Source of the DNA: an uncultured Opitutaceae bacterium
GTDB taxonomy: Bacteria; Verrucomicrobiota; Verrucomicrobiia; Opitutales; Opitutaceae
DNA: 64,000 bases
Assembly: GCA_903862935.1 (NCBI GenBank)
Contig: CAIOZY010000057.1
Coordinates: 57,750 to 121,749 of the forward strand
Reading direction: 5' to 3'
A model generated the notes under the pieces. That model did not search any database. It was not told the DNA's origin and saw nothing but the letters and a program-made list of their open reading frames with translations. Below, one piece after another: positions 53,561-61,639 of this stretch. Each line of letters begins with the position of its first letter. Positions within the stretch are counted from its first letter, which is position 1. A program made the position numbers and the translations under genes.

Positions 53561-54166
53561 TCACGGCTTGGCGGCGACCGACTCCCACTTGGTCTGGTTG
53601 ACCTTCAGCTCGGGGTGCGAGACGAAAAGGTGCCAGACGACGGCCTGGAAGGCCTCGGAGTGCGGCGTCACGTTGACCGGATTCACGGTGGGAACAATGA
53701 CACAGGCGTCGGCGACCTTGGCCGTGTATCCGCCGTCCTTGCCAACGATGCCGATCACGCGGGCCCCCACCTGCTTGGCGAGCTGGAGGGCGGCCACCAG
53801 GTTCGGGGAGACGTTCTTCTCGAGGTTGCCGCCCCCGACCGAGAGGATGAACAGGCAGTCCTTGGGGCCGAGGCGGCTGCCCTTCAGCCACTCGGCAAAC
53901 ACGCTCGCCCAGCCGTCGTCGTTTGTCCGCGCGGACAATTCGGATACGTTGTCGGTGGGGGCGTAGGCCTCGATCGCGGCGATCTTTCGCAGGTCGTTCA
54001 CCGCGTGCGAGGCGTTGGCGGCGCTGCCCCCGACCCCCAGAATGAAGAGCCGGCCGCCGCGCTCGCGGACAGCCTTTAATTCCGCGACGCACCGGTCGCA
54101 GTCGGCGGGGTTGATCTTGGAGACGATCTCGGAGGTCTCGTTGAGGTGCTGCTGGGAGTACGTCAT
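53561..54166 (-). CDS. SIS-domain sedoheptulose-7-phosphate isomerase-like (GmhA family)
   Basis: 201 residues, one SIS domain. GVGGSAANASHAVNDLRK near the start of the fold holds the phosphate-binding serine, and VTPHSEAFQAVVWHL gives a histidine near the position of the GmhA active site. GmhA makes D-glycero-D-manno-heptose-7-phosphate. The next steps, HddA kinase, GmhB phosphatase and HddC guanylyltransferase, are all in this window. ATG 54166 is the start of homology; the large upstream open frame is spurious. Confidence 0.78.
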   Translation of the reverse strand: MTYSQQHLNETSEIVSKINPADCDRCVAELKAVRERGGRLFILGVGGSAANASHAVNDLRKIAAIEAYAPTDNVSELSARTNDDGWASVFAEWLKGSRLGPKDCLFILSVGGGNLEKNVSPNLVAALQLAKQVGARVIGIVGKDGGYTAKVADACVIVPTVNPVNVTPHSEAFQAVVWHLFVSHPELKVNQTKWESVAAKP

Positions 54167-54241
54167 GGCGGGACGGGTGGGGTCTGAGATTAAAATTGCC
54201 GCGGCCCGCATTGCCGCGTTCGTTAGCGGGGACGCAAACCG

Positions 54242-54640
54242 ATGCTGCCCAACCGCAAGACGCAAGTCAGATTTTTCCAGTTCCTGGTCGTCGGCGGCCT
54301 CGGGGTTGTGGTGCAATTTGCAAGCCTCGCCCTCCTGAAGGAGCTGATCGCGGTCCGGGTCGCCTACACCCTGGCCTTCATCCTGTCGGTGGTCACCCAC
54401 TACTCGCTCAACCGGTTCTGGGCGCTCCGAAGCGTCCGCCAGGACACCCTGAAGCAGGGCCTGGAGTACCTCGCCACTGTGGGGGTGAGCTATGGAATCA
54501 GCTTCGGATGCTTCAACCTGTGCTACGGGCTGTTCCACCTCGGGCCCATGCTCGCGACCGCGATCGCGATCCCCCCGTCGACCGCGGTGGTCTTCCTGAT
54601 CCTCAACTACCGGGTCTTCCACCACCGGGAAGGCGACTGA
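54242..54640 (+). CDS. GtrA family membrane protein
   Basis: 132 residues with four hydrophobic helices, the size and pattern of GtrA/flippase-like proteins that carry undecaprenyl-phosphate-linked sugars across the inner membrane. FFQFLVVGGLGVVVQF opens helix 1, and THYSLNRFWAL is a family landmark. The gene is divergent from gmhA. It fits a cluster with GT2 and GT-C-like transferases, which need lipid-linked sugar donors on the outer side. Confidence 0.88.
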   Translation: MLPNRKTQVRFFQFLVVGGLGVVVQFASLALLKELIAVRVAYTLAFILSVVTHYSLNRFWALRSVRQDTLKQGLEYLATVGVSYGISFGCFNLCYGLFHLGPMLATAIAIPPSTAVVFLILNYRVFHHREGD

Positions 54641-54790
54641 CCCAAGCGGCGAGTCCATGACGGGGGTGGCTGCCGGGGACTTGCCCTAGTCGTGCCCTGG
54701 CAAGGTTCCTGGCGTTGGATACCGATACTGCTCCTGCGCGGCGTTCCCAGGCGTTTTTTATCCAGAGATTCGATCTGCGAATATGATATC

Positions 54791-54861
54791 TATAATAATT
54801 ATTTATAACGAGATACGGTCGAATTTTTGCAAACACTCGTTAAATACGGCAAAATGCCGTA
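54791..54861 (+). promoter_or_regulatory. AT-rich promoter and palindromic operator of the toxin-antitoxin pair
   Basis: TATAAT at 54791-54796 is a perfect -10 box within an AT-rich patch (about 54740-54830). No good -35 is seen. A perfect inverted repeat TACGGCA-AAA-TGCCGTA spans 54845-54861, and a related half-site TACGGTC lies at 54814-54820. Ribbon-helix-helix antitoxins usually bind such repeats to control their own operon. Confidence 0.5.
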
Positions 54862-54871
54862 CATAATGCGC

Positions 54872-55189
54872 ATGCCGACCCTCGCCCGTAAGTCCCTTGC
54901 CGCTGCACCGGTAACACGAGTGCCCTCCCCAGCCCGGCTAGAGGCTCGAATTCCGTCCGACCTGAAGGACATCATCGAGACAGCGGCGATCCTGGCCGGC
55001 CACACGTCGGTGACGGATTACCTGGTTCAGACTCTGCGGGAGAGCGCATCGCGGATCGTGGAGGACTCCAGGCGAAGCCGGCTTGAGGCGAGCGAATCGT
55101 CCGCTTTTGTCCGGGCGCTTTTGGATCCGGGTGCGCCGGCTCAGGCACTGCAAACCGCGTTTTCACTCCACCGCGAGCAGGTGCGCTGA
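54872..55189 (+). CDS. DUF1778 (TacA-type) ribbon-helix-helix antitoxin
   Basis: 105 residues from ATG 54872; ATGs at 54854 and 54866 are also in frame. ARLEARIPSDLKDIIETAA is the DUF1778 ribbon-helix-helix start and TSVTDYLVQTLRESA completes it; SSAFVRALLDP is the C-terminal toxin-binding end. It would neutralise the acetyltransferase toxin encoded next to it and repress their operon. Its TGA overlaps the toxin ATG by one base (TGATG). No Shine-Dalgarno is visible. Confidence 0.85.
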   Translation: MPTLARKSLAAAPVTRVPSPARLEARIPSDLKDIIETAAILAGHTSVTDYLVQTLRESASRIVEDSRRSRLEASESSAFVRALLDPGAPAQALQTAFSLHREQVR

Positions 55190-55701
55190 TGCCTTACCGC
55201 GTTGAGCTGCTGGACCCGGCGCGGCACGACCGGGCCGGATTCCGCTCCACCGTGCCGGCGCTAACCTCATACCTGCAGCAGTACGCGCGCAAGGATGCCG
55301 AGCGACATCTGGCGGCAACCTTCGTCATGGTCGAGGAGTCCGCCCCGGCGCGCATTGTGGGCTACTACACGCTGTCGAATTTCACCGTTGAACTGGCGGA
55401 GCTGCCGGCCGAGCAGGCACAGCGCCTGCCGCGCTATCCGCTCCTGCCGGCAACCTTGATGGGTCGCTTGGCCCGCGACGTGGGATGCCCCGGTACAGGC
55501 AAGCTCCTGCTCATGGACGCACTCCTCCGTGCCTACACGCAGACCAGAGCAAGCGGCTCGGTCGCAGTCGTGGGGGAGGCCAAGGATGAGGCGGCCCGCG
55601 CCTTCTACAGTAAGTATGGCTTCCTGCAGCCGGGCATCGAGCCAGACCGATTTTTCCTGCCCATGGGGGTCATCGGGAAATTGGGAGCCCCGTCGAGCTG
55701 A
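55189..55701 (+). CDS. GNAT acetyltransferase toxin, TacT-like
   Basis: 170 residues, GNAT fold. The acetyl-CoA loop is R96-x-x-G99...G102-T-G104, and the conserved tyrosine Y140 in FYSKYGF matches the tyrosine essential in TacT toxins. TacT enzymes acetylate the amino acid on charged tRNA and stop translation. The DUF1778 partner directly upstream makes the assignment firm. The pair sits between the two halves of the heptose gene set, flanked by AT-rich and remnant sequence, suggesting acquisition by transfer. Confidence 0.9.
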   Translation: MPYRVELLDPARHDRAGFRSTVPALTSYLQQYARKDAERHLAATFVMVEESAPARIVGYYTLSNFTVELAELPAEQAQRLPRYPLLPATLMGRLARDVGCPGTGKLLLMDALLRAYTQTRASGSVAVVGEAKDEAARAFYSKYGFLQPGIEPDRFFLPMGVIGKLGAPSS

Positions 55702-55772
55702 ATCGCGAACTTCACTTGCTTGGCTTGAAAGCCCCGATTCACGCTTTGAAAAAGCCGTTTGGAACCGCCAAG

Positions 55773-56027
55773 ATGGTGCGCATCACCCATGCTCGCTACC
55801 TTGCCTAGGAGGGGGCGTCTGACGTGGAGTTTGCAGACGGGCTCTCCTTCCTTGAGCCCCACGCCACAGTCTGGCGGGCAAACAAGATCTCCGCGCGGGC
55901 GGTGCCCGTGGAAGTGTCCCTTGAGTCGGAGACCCGGCTCGGGTTCGAGGTCCGGTATGACACGGGTGAGAAGGCCGGGGTATCCCGGGCGTTTTTGCGC
56001 GAGATCCCCCCAAGAAAATCAGGTTGA
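55773..56027 (+). pseudogene. broken DUF2442-like reading frame
   Basis: ATG 55773 opens with MVRITHARYLA, the usual start of DUF2442 proteins, but TAG at 55806-55808 stops it. The same frame then continues without stop to TGA at 56025-56027, and VEFADGLSF after the stop fits the next strand of the family. A downstream GTG at 55824 could allow a 67-residue product, but half the domain would be missing. The rest of 55702-56053 shows no other gene. Such small proteins often accompany toxin-antitoxin regions. Confidence 0.4.
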
Positions 56028-56053
56028 GACCGCCTGCCCCCGCCTCCCGGCCT

Positions 56054-56773
56054 CTATGCTCTCCCTGACGTGAGCAGCCGGTCCAGCTCCTGCAGGCCCG
56101 CCACCGACCCGATCTCGTAGAATCGGCGCTTCACCTCGTAGCCCGCGAGCTGCCCCCGGTTCACCAGGGCCTGCTGCACCTGCGCCAGGTCCACCACCGC
56201 ATCCGCCGGGAATCCGGCGAAGGCCTCCGCGCGGAACACCCCCAGCCCGTAGTCGATGTGCCGCATCTGCGGCACCTTGACCTTCTTGTCGTAGACCCGG
56301 ATCCGGCCGTCCTCGAACCAGACGTTGCTTGAGTCGTACTGCTCCCGGTTCTCGAACACGGTCATCAGACCCAGTTTGCCGCTGGCGACAAAAGCGTCCC
56401 CCACAGCCCGATAGTCGATCGGCAGGTAGCTGTCCCCGTACAGGACGTAGAAGGCCCCCCCCAGCCTAGGCAGGGCCCGGATGAGGGCCCCTCCGGTTCC
56501 GCGGAGCGCGGGGCCGTCGAAGGAGTACTCGATCGTGACCCCCCACTTTGCGCCGTTGCCGTAGCGCTCGACGATCTTCTCGCCCAGGTGGCCGACGCAC
56601 AGGACGATCCGGTTCAGGCCCGACTGCTTTAACAGCCTCAGCTGGTGGTTGAAGAACGGCTCCCCGGCAACCTCGACCAGGAGTTTCGGGACGGACTGGG
56701 TGATGGGCCCCAGGCGTTTTGCAAGGCCCCCGGCGAGGATCGCAACCGGCATGTCGGAACTGGGGGTGCTCAT
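56054..56773 (-). CDS. hddC: D-glycero-alpha-D-manno-heptose 1-phosphate guanylyltransferase-like (HddC)
   Basis: 239 residues of the sugar nucleotidyltransferase fold. AILAGGLAKRLGPITQ at 11-26 binds the nucleotide, KLLVEVAGEPF is the conserved lysine region, and YGDSYLPID the metal site. In length and pattern it fits HddC, which makes GDP-D-glycero-alpha-D-manno-heptose. The presence of hddA next door supports this over a mannose-1-phosphate enzyme. ATG 56773 overlaps the GNAT stop as ATGA. Confidence 0.82.
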   Translation of the reverse strand: MSTPSSDMPVAILAGGLAKRLGPITQSVPKLLVEVAGEPFFNHQLRLLKQSGLNRIVLCVGHLGEKIVERYGNGAKWGVTIEYSFDGPALRGTGGALIRALPRLGGAFYVLYGDSYLPIDYRAVGDAFVASGKLGLMTVFENREQYDSSNVWFEDGRIRVYDKKVKVPQMRHIDYGLGVFRAEAFAGFPADAVVDLAQVQQALVNRGQLAGYEVKRRFYEIGSVAGLQELDRLLTSGRA

Positions 56774-57345
56774 GGCTTGCCCCCCTTCGGCCCGCCGGGG
56801 CCGCACAGGTCAGACTGGAAGAGCATACGCTCGGCCCCGACCCCGGGCAGCGCAACCGTCCTGCTGAACCTGAGCCCGAGTTTTTCCAGGAGACGGATCG
56901 AGCCGGGGTTTGTCCGGGAGGTGACCCCCAGGATCCGATCCAGCCCGAGAACGGTCCGGGCTCGCCCGAGGACGGCCTTTGCCGACTCGAACGCGTACCC
57001 CCTGCCGCAGAAGCGCTCCAGGAAGGCAAAACCGATGTCGGGGTGGTCCAGCCCCTCGCGCCTGACCAGGCCGCAGATCCCCAGCGGGGTGCCGCCGTCC
57101 CTCGAGCACACGAGGTAGAGCCCGTAGCCGAAGGCGGCGTAGCTTGGCCTCATCTTTTCCTCGATGAACCGCCGGGCGCCCTCCGAACTCCTTAAGCCCC
57201 GGTCGCCGATATTCCTGATGAAGGACGGCTCATTCATCAGCTCCCGGATAAACTCCGCGTCGCCCGGTCCGATCTCCCTTAAAACCAGCCGCGGGGTCTC
57301 CAGGATCGGGTCGACGGCCGCGGGGATGACGGTTGCCTCGTTCAT
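56770..57345 (-). CDS. RimJ/RimL-type GNAT acetyltransferase
   Basis: 191 residues. GNAT fold with ETPRLVLREI at the start, GFAFLERFCGRGYAFESAKAV as the acetyl-CoA loop, and GVTSRTNPGSIRLLEKLGL at the end. This subgroup acetylates protein N-termini or small amines. Since it lies between hddA and hddC and is coupled to hddC, it may acetylate a sugar intermediate, but this is only context. ATG 57345 is preferred over a start 48 bases upstream. Confidence 0.8.
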   Translation of the reverse strand: MNEATVIPAAVDPILETPRLVLREIGPGDAEFIRELMNEPSFIRNIGDRGLRSSEGARRFIEEKMRPSYAAFGYGLYLVCSRDGGTPLGICGLVRREGLDHPDIGFAFLERFCGRGYAFESAKAVLGRARTVLGLDRILGVTSRTNPGSIRLLEKLGLRFSRTVALPGVGAERMLFQSDLCGPGGPKGGKP

Positions 57346-57397
57346 TGCTTGATTGGGGTCCGGAAGGGCTCGTGCCACCTTGGCCGGGCTCAAGGCG

Positions 57398-58381
57398 CTA
57401 GTTCTGTGCGACGACCTTCGTGCCTTCGAAGTCGAAGCGGAAGCGCACTTCCTGGAGGCCCGCCCGCCGCATCGCGTGGCGCAGCTTCTGCTTGTCGCCG
57501 GCGTAGAACATGAGGAACCCCCCGCCGCCGGCCCCGATCAGCTTCCCGCCGAGGGCTCCGTTGGCCATCGCGTGGTCGTACCACTCGTTGATGCGATCGT
57601 TGCTCATGCCGGAGCTGCGGGCCTTTTTCCTCTGCCAGTGAACGTCCATCAGCCGTGCGAACTCCTCGAGATTTCCGCCCTCGAGGGCCTCGAGCGACTT
57701 GAACCCCAGTTCCTTGGTGAAGTGGAGGTTGTCGAGCATGGCCGGGTCGGCCTTTTTCGAGCGGTCGTTCTGGTCCTTGAGGATCGAGGAGGCGCTTCGG
57801 GAGTAGCCCGTGAAGAACAAGAGCAGGTTGTCCTCCAGGTTGAACAACGTCTCCTCGGCGACGCGGCACGGCCGGTACTCGACCCGCCCGTCCCGGTTGA
57901 ACGTGAAGGCGGTGATTCCGCCGACCGCGGCGATGTACTGGTCCTGCTTTCCGATGGGCTCCTTCAGCCGGTTCAGCTCGATCTCGCAGGCCTCCTCGGC
58001 CAACTCGACCGGCGAGACGGGCTTTTTCTGGAAGGTGTGGAGCGCCTTCAAGAGCGCCGTCGTGAAGCTCCCCGACGATCCGAGTCCGGTCCCGCCGGGG
58101 ATGTCCGCCATCGAGGTCAATTCCAGGTGCGGGTCCACGACGCCGGTCAGCTTCAGGGCCTCCCGCACGATCGGGTGCTCGATGTCGGCGACTTTGGTCA
58201 CCCGCTCGAGCTTCGAGTACTTGATGATGATCTCCTCCTGGAAGGTCCGGTGCTGGGTGATGTAGACGTACTTGTCGATCGCGGCGGCGACCAGGAAGCC
58301 GCCGAACTCGCTGTAGTAGGAGGGCAGGTCGGTGCCGCCTCCGCCGAGGGAGATGCGCAACGGGGACCGGGTGATGATCAT
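57398..58381 (-). CDS. hddA: D-glycero-alpha-D-manno-heptose 7-phosphate kinase-like (HddA, GHMP kinase)
   Basis: 327 residues. GHMP kinase signature: N-terminal PLRISLGGGGTDLP, ATP loop PGGTGLGSSGSF near 95-107, and C-terminal KLIGAGGGGFLMFY. This combination is typical of HddA, which phosphorylates the anomeric position to form the 1,7-bisphosphate acted on by the GmhB-like phosphatase at 53014. Start ATG 58381 overlaps the stop of the Gfo/Idh/MocA gene (ATGA). Confidence 0.88.
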   Translation of the reverse strand: MIITRSPLRISLGGGGTDLPSYYSEFGGFLVAAAIDKYVYITQHRTFQEEIIIKYSKLERVTKVADIEHPIVREALKLTGVVDPHLELTSMADIPGGTGLGSSGSFTTALLKALHTFQKKPVSPVELAEEACEIELNRLKEPIGKQDQYIAAVGGITAFTFNRDGRVEYRPCRVAEETLFNLEDNLLLFFTGYSRSASSILKDQNDRSKKADPAMLDNLHFTKELGFKSLEALEGGNLEEFARLMDVHWQRKKARSSGMSNDRINEWYDHAMANGALGGKLIGAGGGGFLMFYAGDKQKLRHAMRRAGLQEVRFRFDFEGTKVVAQN

Positions 58382-59394
58382 GGGATAAAGCCGCTCTTGC
58401 GGTAGATGGCCTCGACCACCTCCAGGATCCGGATCCCCTCCCTTAAGCCCGGGGAGGGCTCGCGGCCGAGGCGGATGTCGTCGATAAAGGCCCCGATCTC
58501 GAGCCTCCACGAGTCGTCGCCCCGGGGGTATTCCCAGCACTGCGTCTCCGGTGGACCCATCTCGGGGAGCATCCGGTAGCAGGTGAGTTTTTCGACCCCG
58601 TAGCTGCCGCCCAGTCCGTCGATCGCAAGCTTGGCTGAGCGCCCGTAGATCTCGAAGGAGAACAGGTTTTTCCACTCCGTGCAGCTCGCGTGGAGCCAGG
58701 CCGTCTGGCCGGCTGGGGTCCGAAGGCTGAGGAACGCGTTGTCGTCGACCTTCATGTCCCAGAACAGGGTCGAGGCGTGGCCGTCCACCTCCGAGAATTC
58801 ACCCAGAAACCAGCTCGCCAGGTCGATCAGGTGCACGCCCTGGTCGATCAGCTCCCCGCCCCCCGACAGCCTCGGGTCGGCGCGCCACTCCCGGTCGTAG
58901 CCCTTGCGGCCGCCGTGGCCGTAGCGGGCCCGCACGAACAAGAGAGGCCCCACGACGCCCGCCTCGAGGAGCTCCCGGGCCTTCACGAAGGCCGGGTGGA
59001 ATCGGTGGTTGTAGCTCATCCGCACCCGGGCCCCCGTCTTGGCGGCCTCGGACTGGAGCGTCCGCAGCTCGGCGGAATTAAGAGCCCCGGGCTTTTCGAG
59101 CATCACGTGCTTGCCCGCCCGCACCGCCTCGATCGCCGCGGGGACGATCGCCCCGTTCGGCGTGGAGATGATGACGGCCCCCACCTGGGGGTCGGCGAGC
59201 GCGGCCCTGAGGTCGCCCGACGGCGCGCAGCCGCCGCAAAGCCGGGCGACCTCGCCTGCGCGGCCCGGGTCCGGGTCGACCGCGTGGAGGAGCCTCGCCG
59301 CGGGGATCGCCGCCAGGGCCGCGGCCCGCTTGCGCCCGATCTGGCCGCAGCCCACCTGGGCGAAGCCGAACGGGGTTGAGTCGCTTGTCTTCAT
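58378..59394 (-). CDS. Gfo/Idh/MocA family oxidoreductase
   Basis: 338 residues. GCGQIGRKR at 15-23 binds NAD(P), VMLEKPGALN holds the conserved E-K-P with the catalytic lysine, and GGELIDQGVHLIDL has the family histidine. These enzymes oxidise or reduce sugars or sugar derivatives. It is the first gene of the four-gene set ending in hddC, so it probably modifies a sugar of the same pathway. The substrate is unknown. Confidence 0.87.
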   Translation of the reverse strand: MKTSDSTPFGFAQVGCGQIGRKRAAALAAIPAARLLHAVDPDPGRAGEVARLCGGCAPSGDLRAALADPQVGAVIISTPNGAIVPAAIEAVRAGKHVMLEKPGALNSAELRTLQSEAAKTGARVRMSYNHRFHPAFVKARELLEAGVVGPLLFVRARYGHGGRKGYDREWRADPRLSGGGELIDQGVHLIDLASWFLGEFSEVDGHASTLFWDMKVDDNAFLSLRTPAGQTAWLHASCTEWKNLFSFEIYGRSAKLAIDGLGGSYGVEKLTCYRMLPEMGPPETQCWEYPRGDDSWRLEIGAFIDDIRLGREPSPGLREGIRILEVVEAIYRKSGFIP

Positions 59395-59546
59395 GGGGGA
59401 AGCGGGGCCATCAAACGCGCCGAGCCTGCCCCCGGCAAGGCTTTCGTTGCCGCCTGGCCGCCCCGGGGGCCGCAGGGCAGGCCCGCGCGGGCCCTGCCGT
59501 TTCCCGTTTGAACCCGGGCCGGTTTCCGGCTCATCTGGTCGGCACC

Positions 59547-59942
59547 ATGGCCGAAACCCCGCCCCCCGCTTCCCCCGTCGGCGAACTCGTGATCCGCGCG
59601 ATCGCGATGCCCGCCGACACCAACGCCAACGGTGACATCTTCGGCGGCTGGCTCATGTCCCAGATGGACCTGGGCGGGGCGATCGTCGCCCGGAACTTGG
59701 CGCGCAGCCGCGTCGTGACGGTGGCCGTGGACGGGATGAGCTTCGTCTCCCCGGTTGACGTCGGCGACACGGTCACCTGCTACGCGCAGCTGTGCCGCGT
59801 GGGGCGCACCTCGATGAAGGTCTCGATCGAGGCCTGGGCCTCCCACTTCGCCCACGACACCCCGCGGCGCGTGACGGCCGGGATCTTCACGTACGTGGCG
59901 ATCGACGCCGAGGGAAAGCCCCGGGCGGTCGGACAGAGTTGA
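59547..59942 (+). CDS. acyl-CoA thioesterase of the YciA family
   Basis: 131 residues, single hot-dog domain. ANGDIFGGWLMSQMDLGGA is the core helix signature with the catalytic aspartate, and DGMSFVSPVDVGD is the next family landmark. It hydrolyses acyl-CoA thioesters to free acids. ATG 59547 is the start of homology. It stands alone between the divergent oxidoreductase and the convergent aldolase gene. Confidence 0.9.
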   Translation: MAETPPPASPVGELVIRAIAMPADTNANGDIFGGWLMSQMDLGGAIVARNLARSRVVTVAVDGMSFVSPVDVGDTVTCYAQLCRVGRTSMKVSIEAWASHFAHDTPRRVTAGIFTYVAIDAEGKPRAVGQS

Positions 59943-59978
59943 GCTTTGGGGTGGCCTTGTTTCCGCGGCGCCGCCTTT

Positions 59979-60914
59979 TCAGGCCCGCGCCAGGTCGAAG
60001 AAGCCCAGGGGCTCGAGCTCCTTGCGGATGAGCGCGCGCTGCTCGGCCGTGCACGTGACGATCGGAAGCCGCGACGGTCCGCAGTCCTGGCCCGCAATCC
60101 CCATCGCGGCCTTGATCCCGCCCCGTCCGCCGCGGGAGACGATGACCCGGATGATCTCCCAGGACAGCGCCTGCAGTCTCTGCGCCTCGGCGAGGTCGCC
60201 CCGCTTGACCGCCGACATGATGCGAAGGTACAGCGGCGCCGCGAAGTTGTAGGTCGAGCCGACGGCGCCCTGGGCGCCCGAGGCGACGCCGCTCAAGAGC
60301 ATCTCGTCGATCCCGAAAAGGATGTCGTAGCGGCCGCCGTCGAAGCGCGTGCAGGCCTGGAACTCGTAGAGCATCGCGTCCGAGAACTTGATCCCGCGAA
60401 GGTTGGGGATCCGCGGCCCGCCCTTGGCGAGGAACTGGGCCATGTCGAAGCGCACCCCCGTGAAGTTCGGAAGGTTGTAGTAGTAGAAGGGCAGCTTGGG
60501 AGCACCCGAGGCGATCCTTGCGATGCACTCGATAAAGACCTCGAGGGTCTCGGGCTTGAAGTACGCGGCCGGTGTCGCCGAGAAGGCGTCCGCTCCGATC
60601 TTCTGGGCGTGGGCCGCGAAGCCGCGGGCCTCCTCGAGGCTGTTGTGCCCGACCTGGATGATGACCGGCACCCGTCCGGCTGCCGCCTTGACCGCGGCCT
60701 CCGCCACCTTCAGGCGCTCCTCGGTCGTCAGCGACGGGCCCTCGCCGGTGCTGCCGAGCACGTAAAGGCCGGAGGCGCCTTGGGCCAGAACCTGGTCGAT
60801 CAGAGGCTTGATCCGGGGGAGGTTCAGGGAGCCGTCCGGCTTGAACGGCGTGAACATCGCGGCGACCAGGCCGCGGAGGCGGAAATTCTCGAAGCGAGGC
60901 GAGGAGCGTTTCAT
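59979..60914 (-). CDS. N-acetylneuraminate lyase/DapA family aldolase
   Basis: 311 residues, Schiff-base aldolase TIM barrel. GSTGEG at 54-59, YYYNLP at 144-149 and K176 (in GIKFSDA) are catalytic landmarks. The GSTGEG and YYYN-P forms are those of N-acetylneuraminate lyases more than DapA, whose own gene is at 4982-5869. It could split or make sialic-acid-like sugars. No sialic acid transport or activation genes are seen, so the substrate is open. Confidence 0.82.
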   Translation of the reverse strand: MKRSSPRFENFRLRGLVAAMFTPFKPDGSLNLPRIKPLIDQVLAQGASGLYVLGSTGEGPSLTTEERLKVAEAAVKAAAGRVPVIIQVGHNSLEEARGFAAHAQKIGADAFSATPAAYFKPETLEVFIECIARIASGAPKLPFYYYNLPNFTGVRFDMAQFLAKGGPRIPNLRGIKFSDAMLYEFQACTRFDGGRYDILFGIDEMLLSGVASGAQGAVGSTYNFAAPLYLRIMSAVKRGDLAEAQRLQALSWEIIRVIVSRGGRGGIKAAMGIAGQDCGPSRLPIVTCTAEQRALIRKELEPLGFFDLARA

Positions 60915-60962
60915 TGGGCTGAGAGGATTGACGGTCGCCCCGCAAACTCAAGGAGCCTCATC

Positions 60963-61091
60963 ATGGCTAAAGTTTTGGCATCTCGGGAATCCGTCGCATC
61001 CCCAGCTGGTGAAACGCGGAAAGTTTTCCTAATTATCTCTCCAAGAGGGGATCAGACTTCTAATTCCGAAAGAAAGGGCTTTCTTATTTAG
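60963..61091 (+). CDS. possible small protein of 42 residues
   Basis: ATG 60963 has a strong Shine-Dalgarno, AAGGAG at 60950-60955, seven bases upstream, better than those of most genes here. It encodes 42 residues without recognisable family or membrane segment, and ends at TAG 61089-61091. An inverted repeat (AAGAAAG/CTTTCTT, 61070-61085) lies at its end. The region is more AT-rich than the rest of the window. It could also be the leader of the downstream protease operon. Confidence 0.3.
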   Translation: MAKVLASRESVASPAGETRKVFLIISPRGDQTSNSERKGFLI

Positions 61092-61123
61092 AGACTGCGT
61101 GTAAATTGGCTTTTGATTAGAGA

Positions 61124-61639
61124 ATGAGATACACGCTATTTATATTGTTAATGTTTTTTTCCGGGCCGCTCCCCGGCTCACCAGCTCCCTCGGCCCCGGC
61201 CGCGGATCCGGCGCTCGCAGATCTCAGTCTTAAGGCGGAACGCATTATAAGGGTGTTGGTTACGGACGTTCGGGGTCAGTGGGACACAACGCCTGACGGA
61301 CACCGGGTGATCCATTCTTATGTGACGTGCAAGGTCGCCAACGCTCTTAAGGGACCGCAGGGCGACACCCTGACCCTTCGGCTTCTCGGCGGGCGGGTGG
61401 GGCGGGCGCGGATGGAGGTTTTGGAGGTGCCCGAGTTCTCTGTGGGCGAGGAAGCGGTGCTCTTTATCGCAGGGAATGGACGGGTCTTTTGCCCGGTTGT
61501 CGGAGGCGAGGCCGGGCGCTACCGGATCGTCCGAAGCGGCGCCGGGACGTGCGCGGTACAGCGTCCGGACGGCCGCTCGGCAGGCTCGGTGAACGAATTT
61601 GAACGGCAGATCGAACTTCAACTGAAGGCAAAATCATGA
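61124..61639 (+). CDS. secreted protein co-translated with a matrixin-type protease
   Basis: 171 residues with a signal peptide (about 1-22) and a single beta-rich domain: IRVLVTDVRGQW, YVTCKVANALKG, VPEFSVGEEAVLFIAG and YRIVRS. I recall unnamed proteins with this FSVGEE-VLF pattern beside matrixin-like proteases in several phyla. Its TGA overlaps the protease ATG (ATGA), so the two are coupled. A chaperone, inhibitor or surface partner role is a guess. An AT-rich stretch upstream probably contains the promoter. Confidence 0.65.
   Translation: MRYTLFILLMFFSGPLPGSPAPSAPAADPALADLSLKAERIIRVLVTDVRGQWDTTPDGHRVIHSYVTCKVANALKGPQGDTLTLRLLGGRVGRARMEVLEVPEFSVGEEAVLFIAGNGRVFCPVVGGEAGRYRIVRSGAGTCAVQRPDGRSAGSVNEFERQIELQLKAKS

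Noticed and set aside
54242..54640. GtrA as part of the toxin-antitoxin region
   Set aside because: Its GC content and family fit the polysaccharide genes, and the AT-rich break begins after it.
53566..54658. 365-codon minus-strand version of the gmhA-like gene
   Set aside because: Residues before MTYSQQ overlap the antisense of GtrA and have no homology; the start at 54166 is better.
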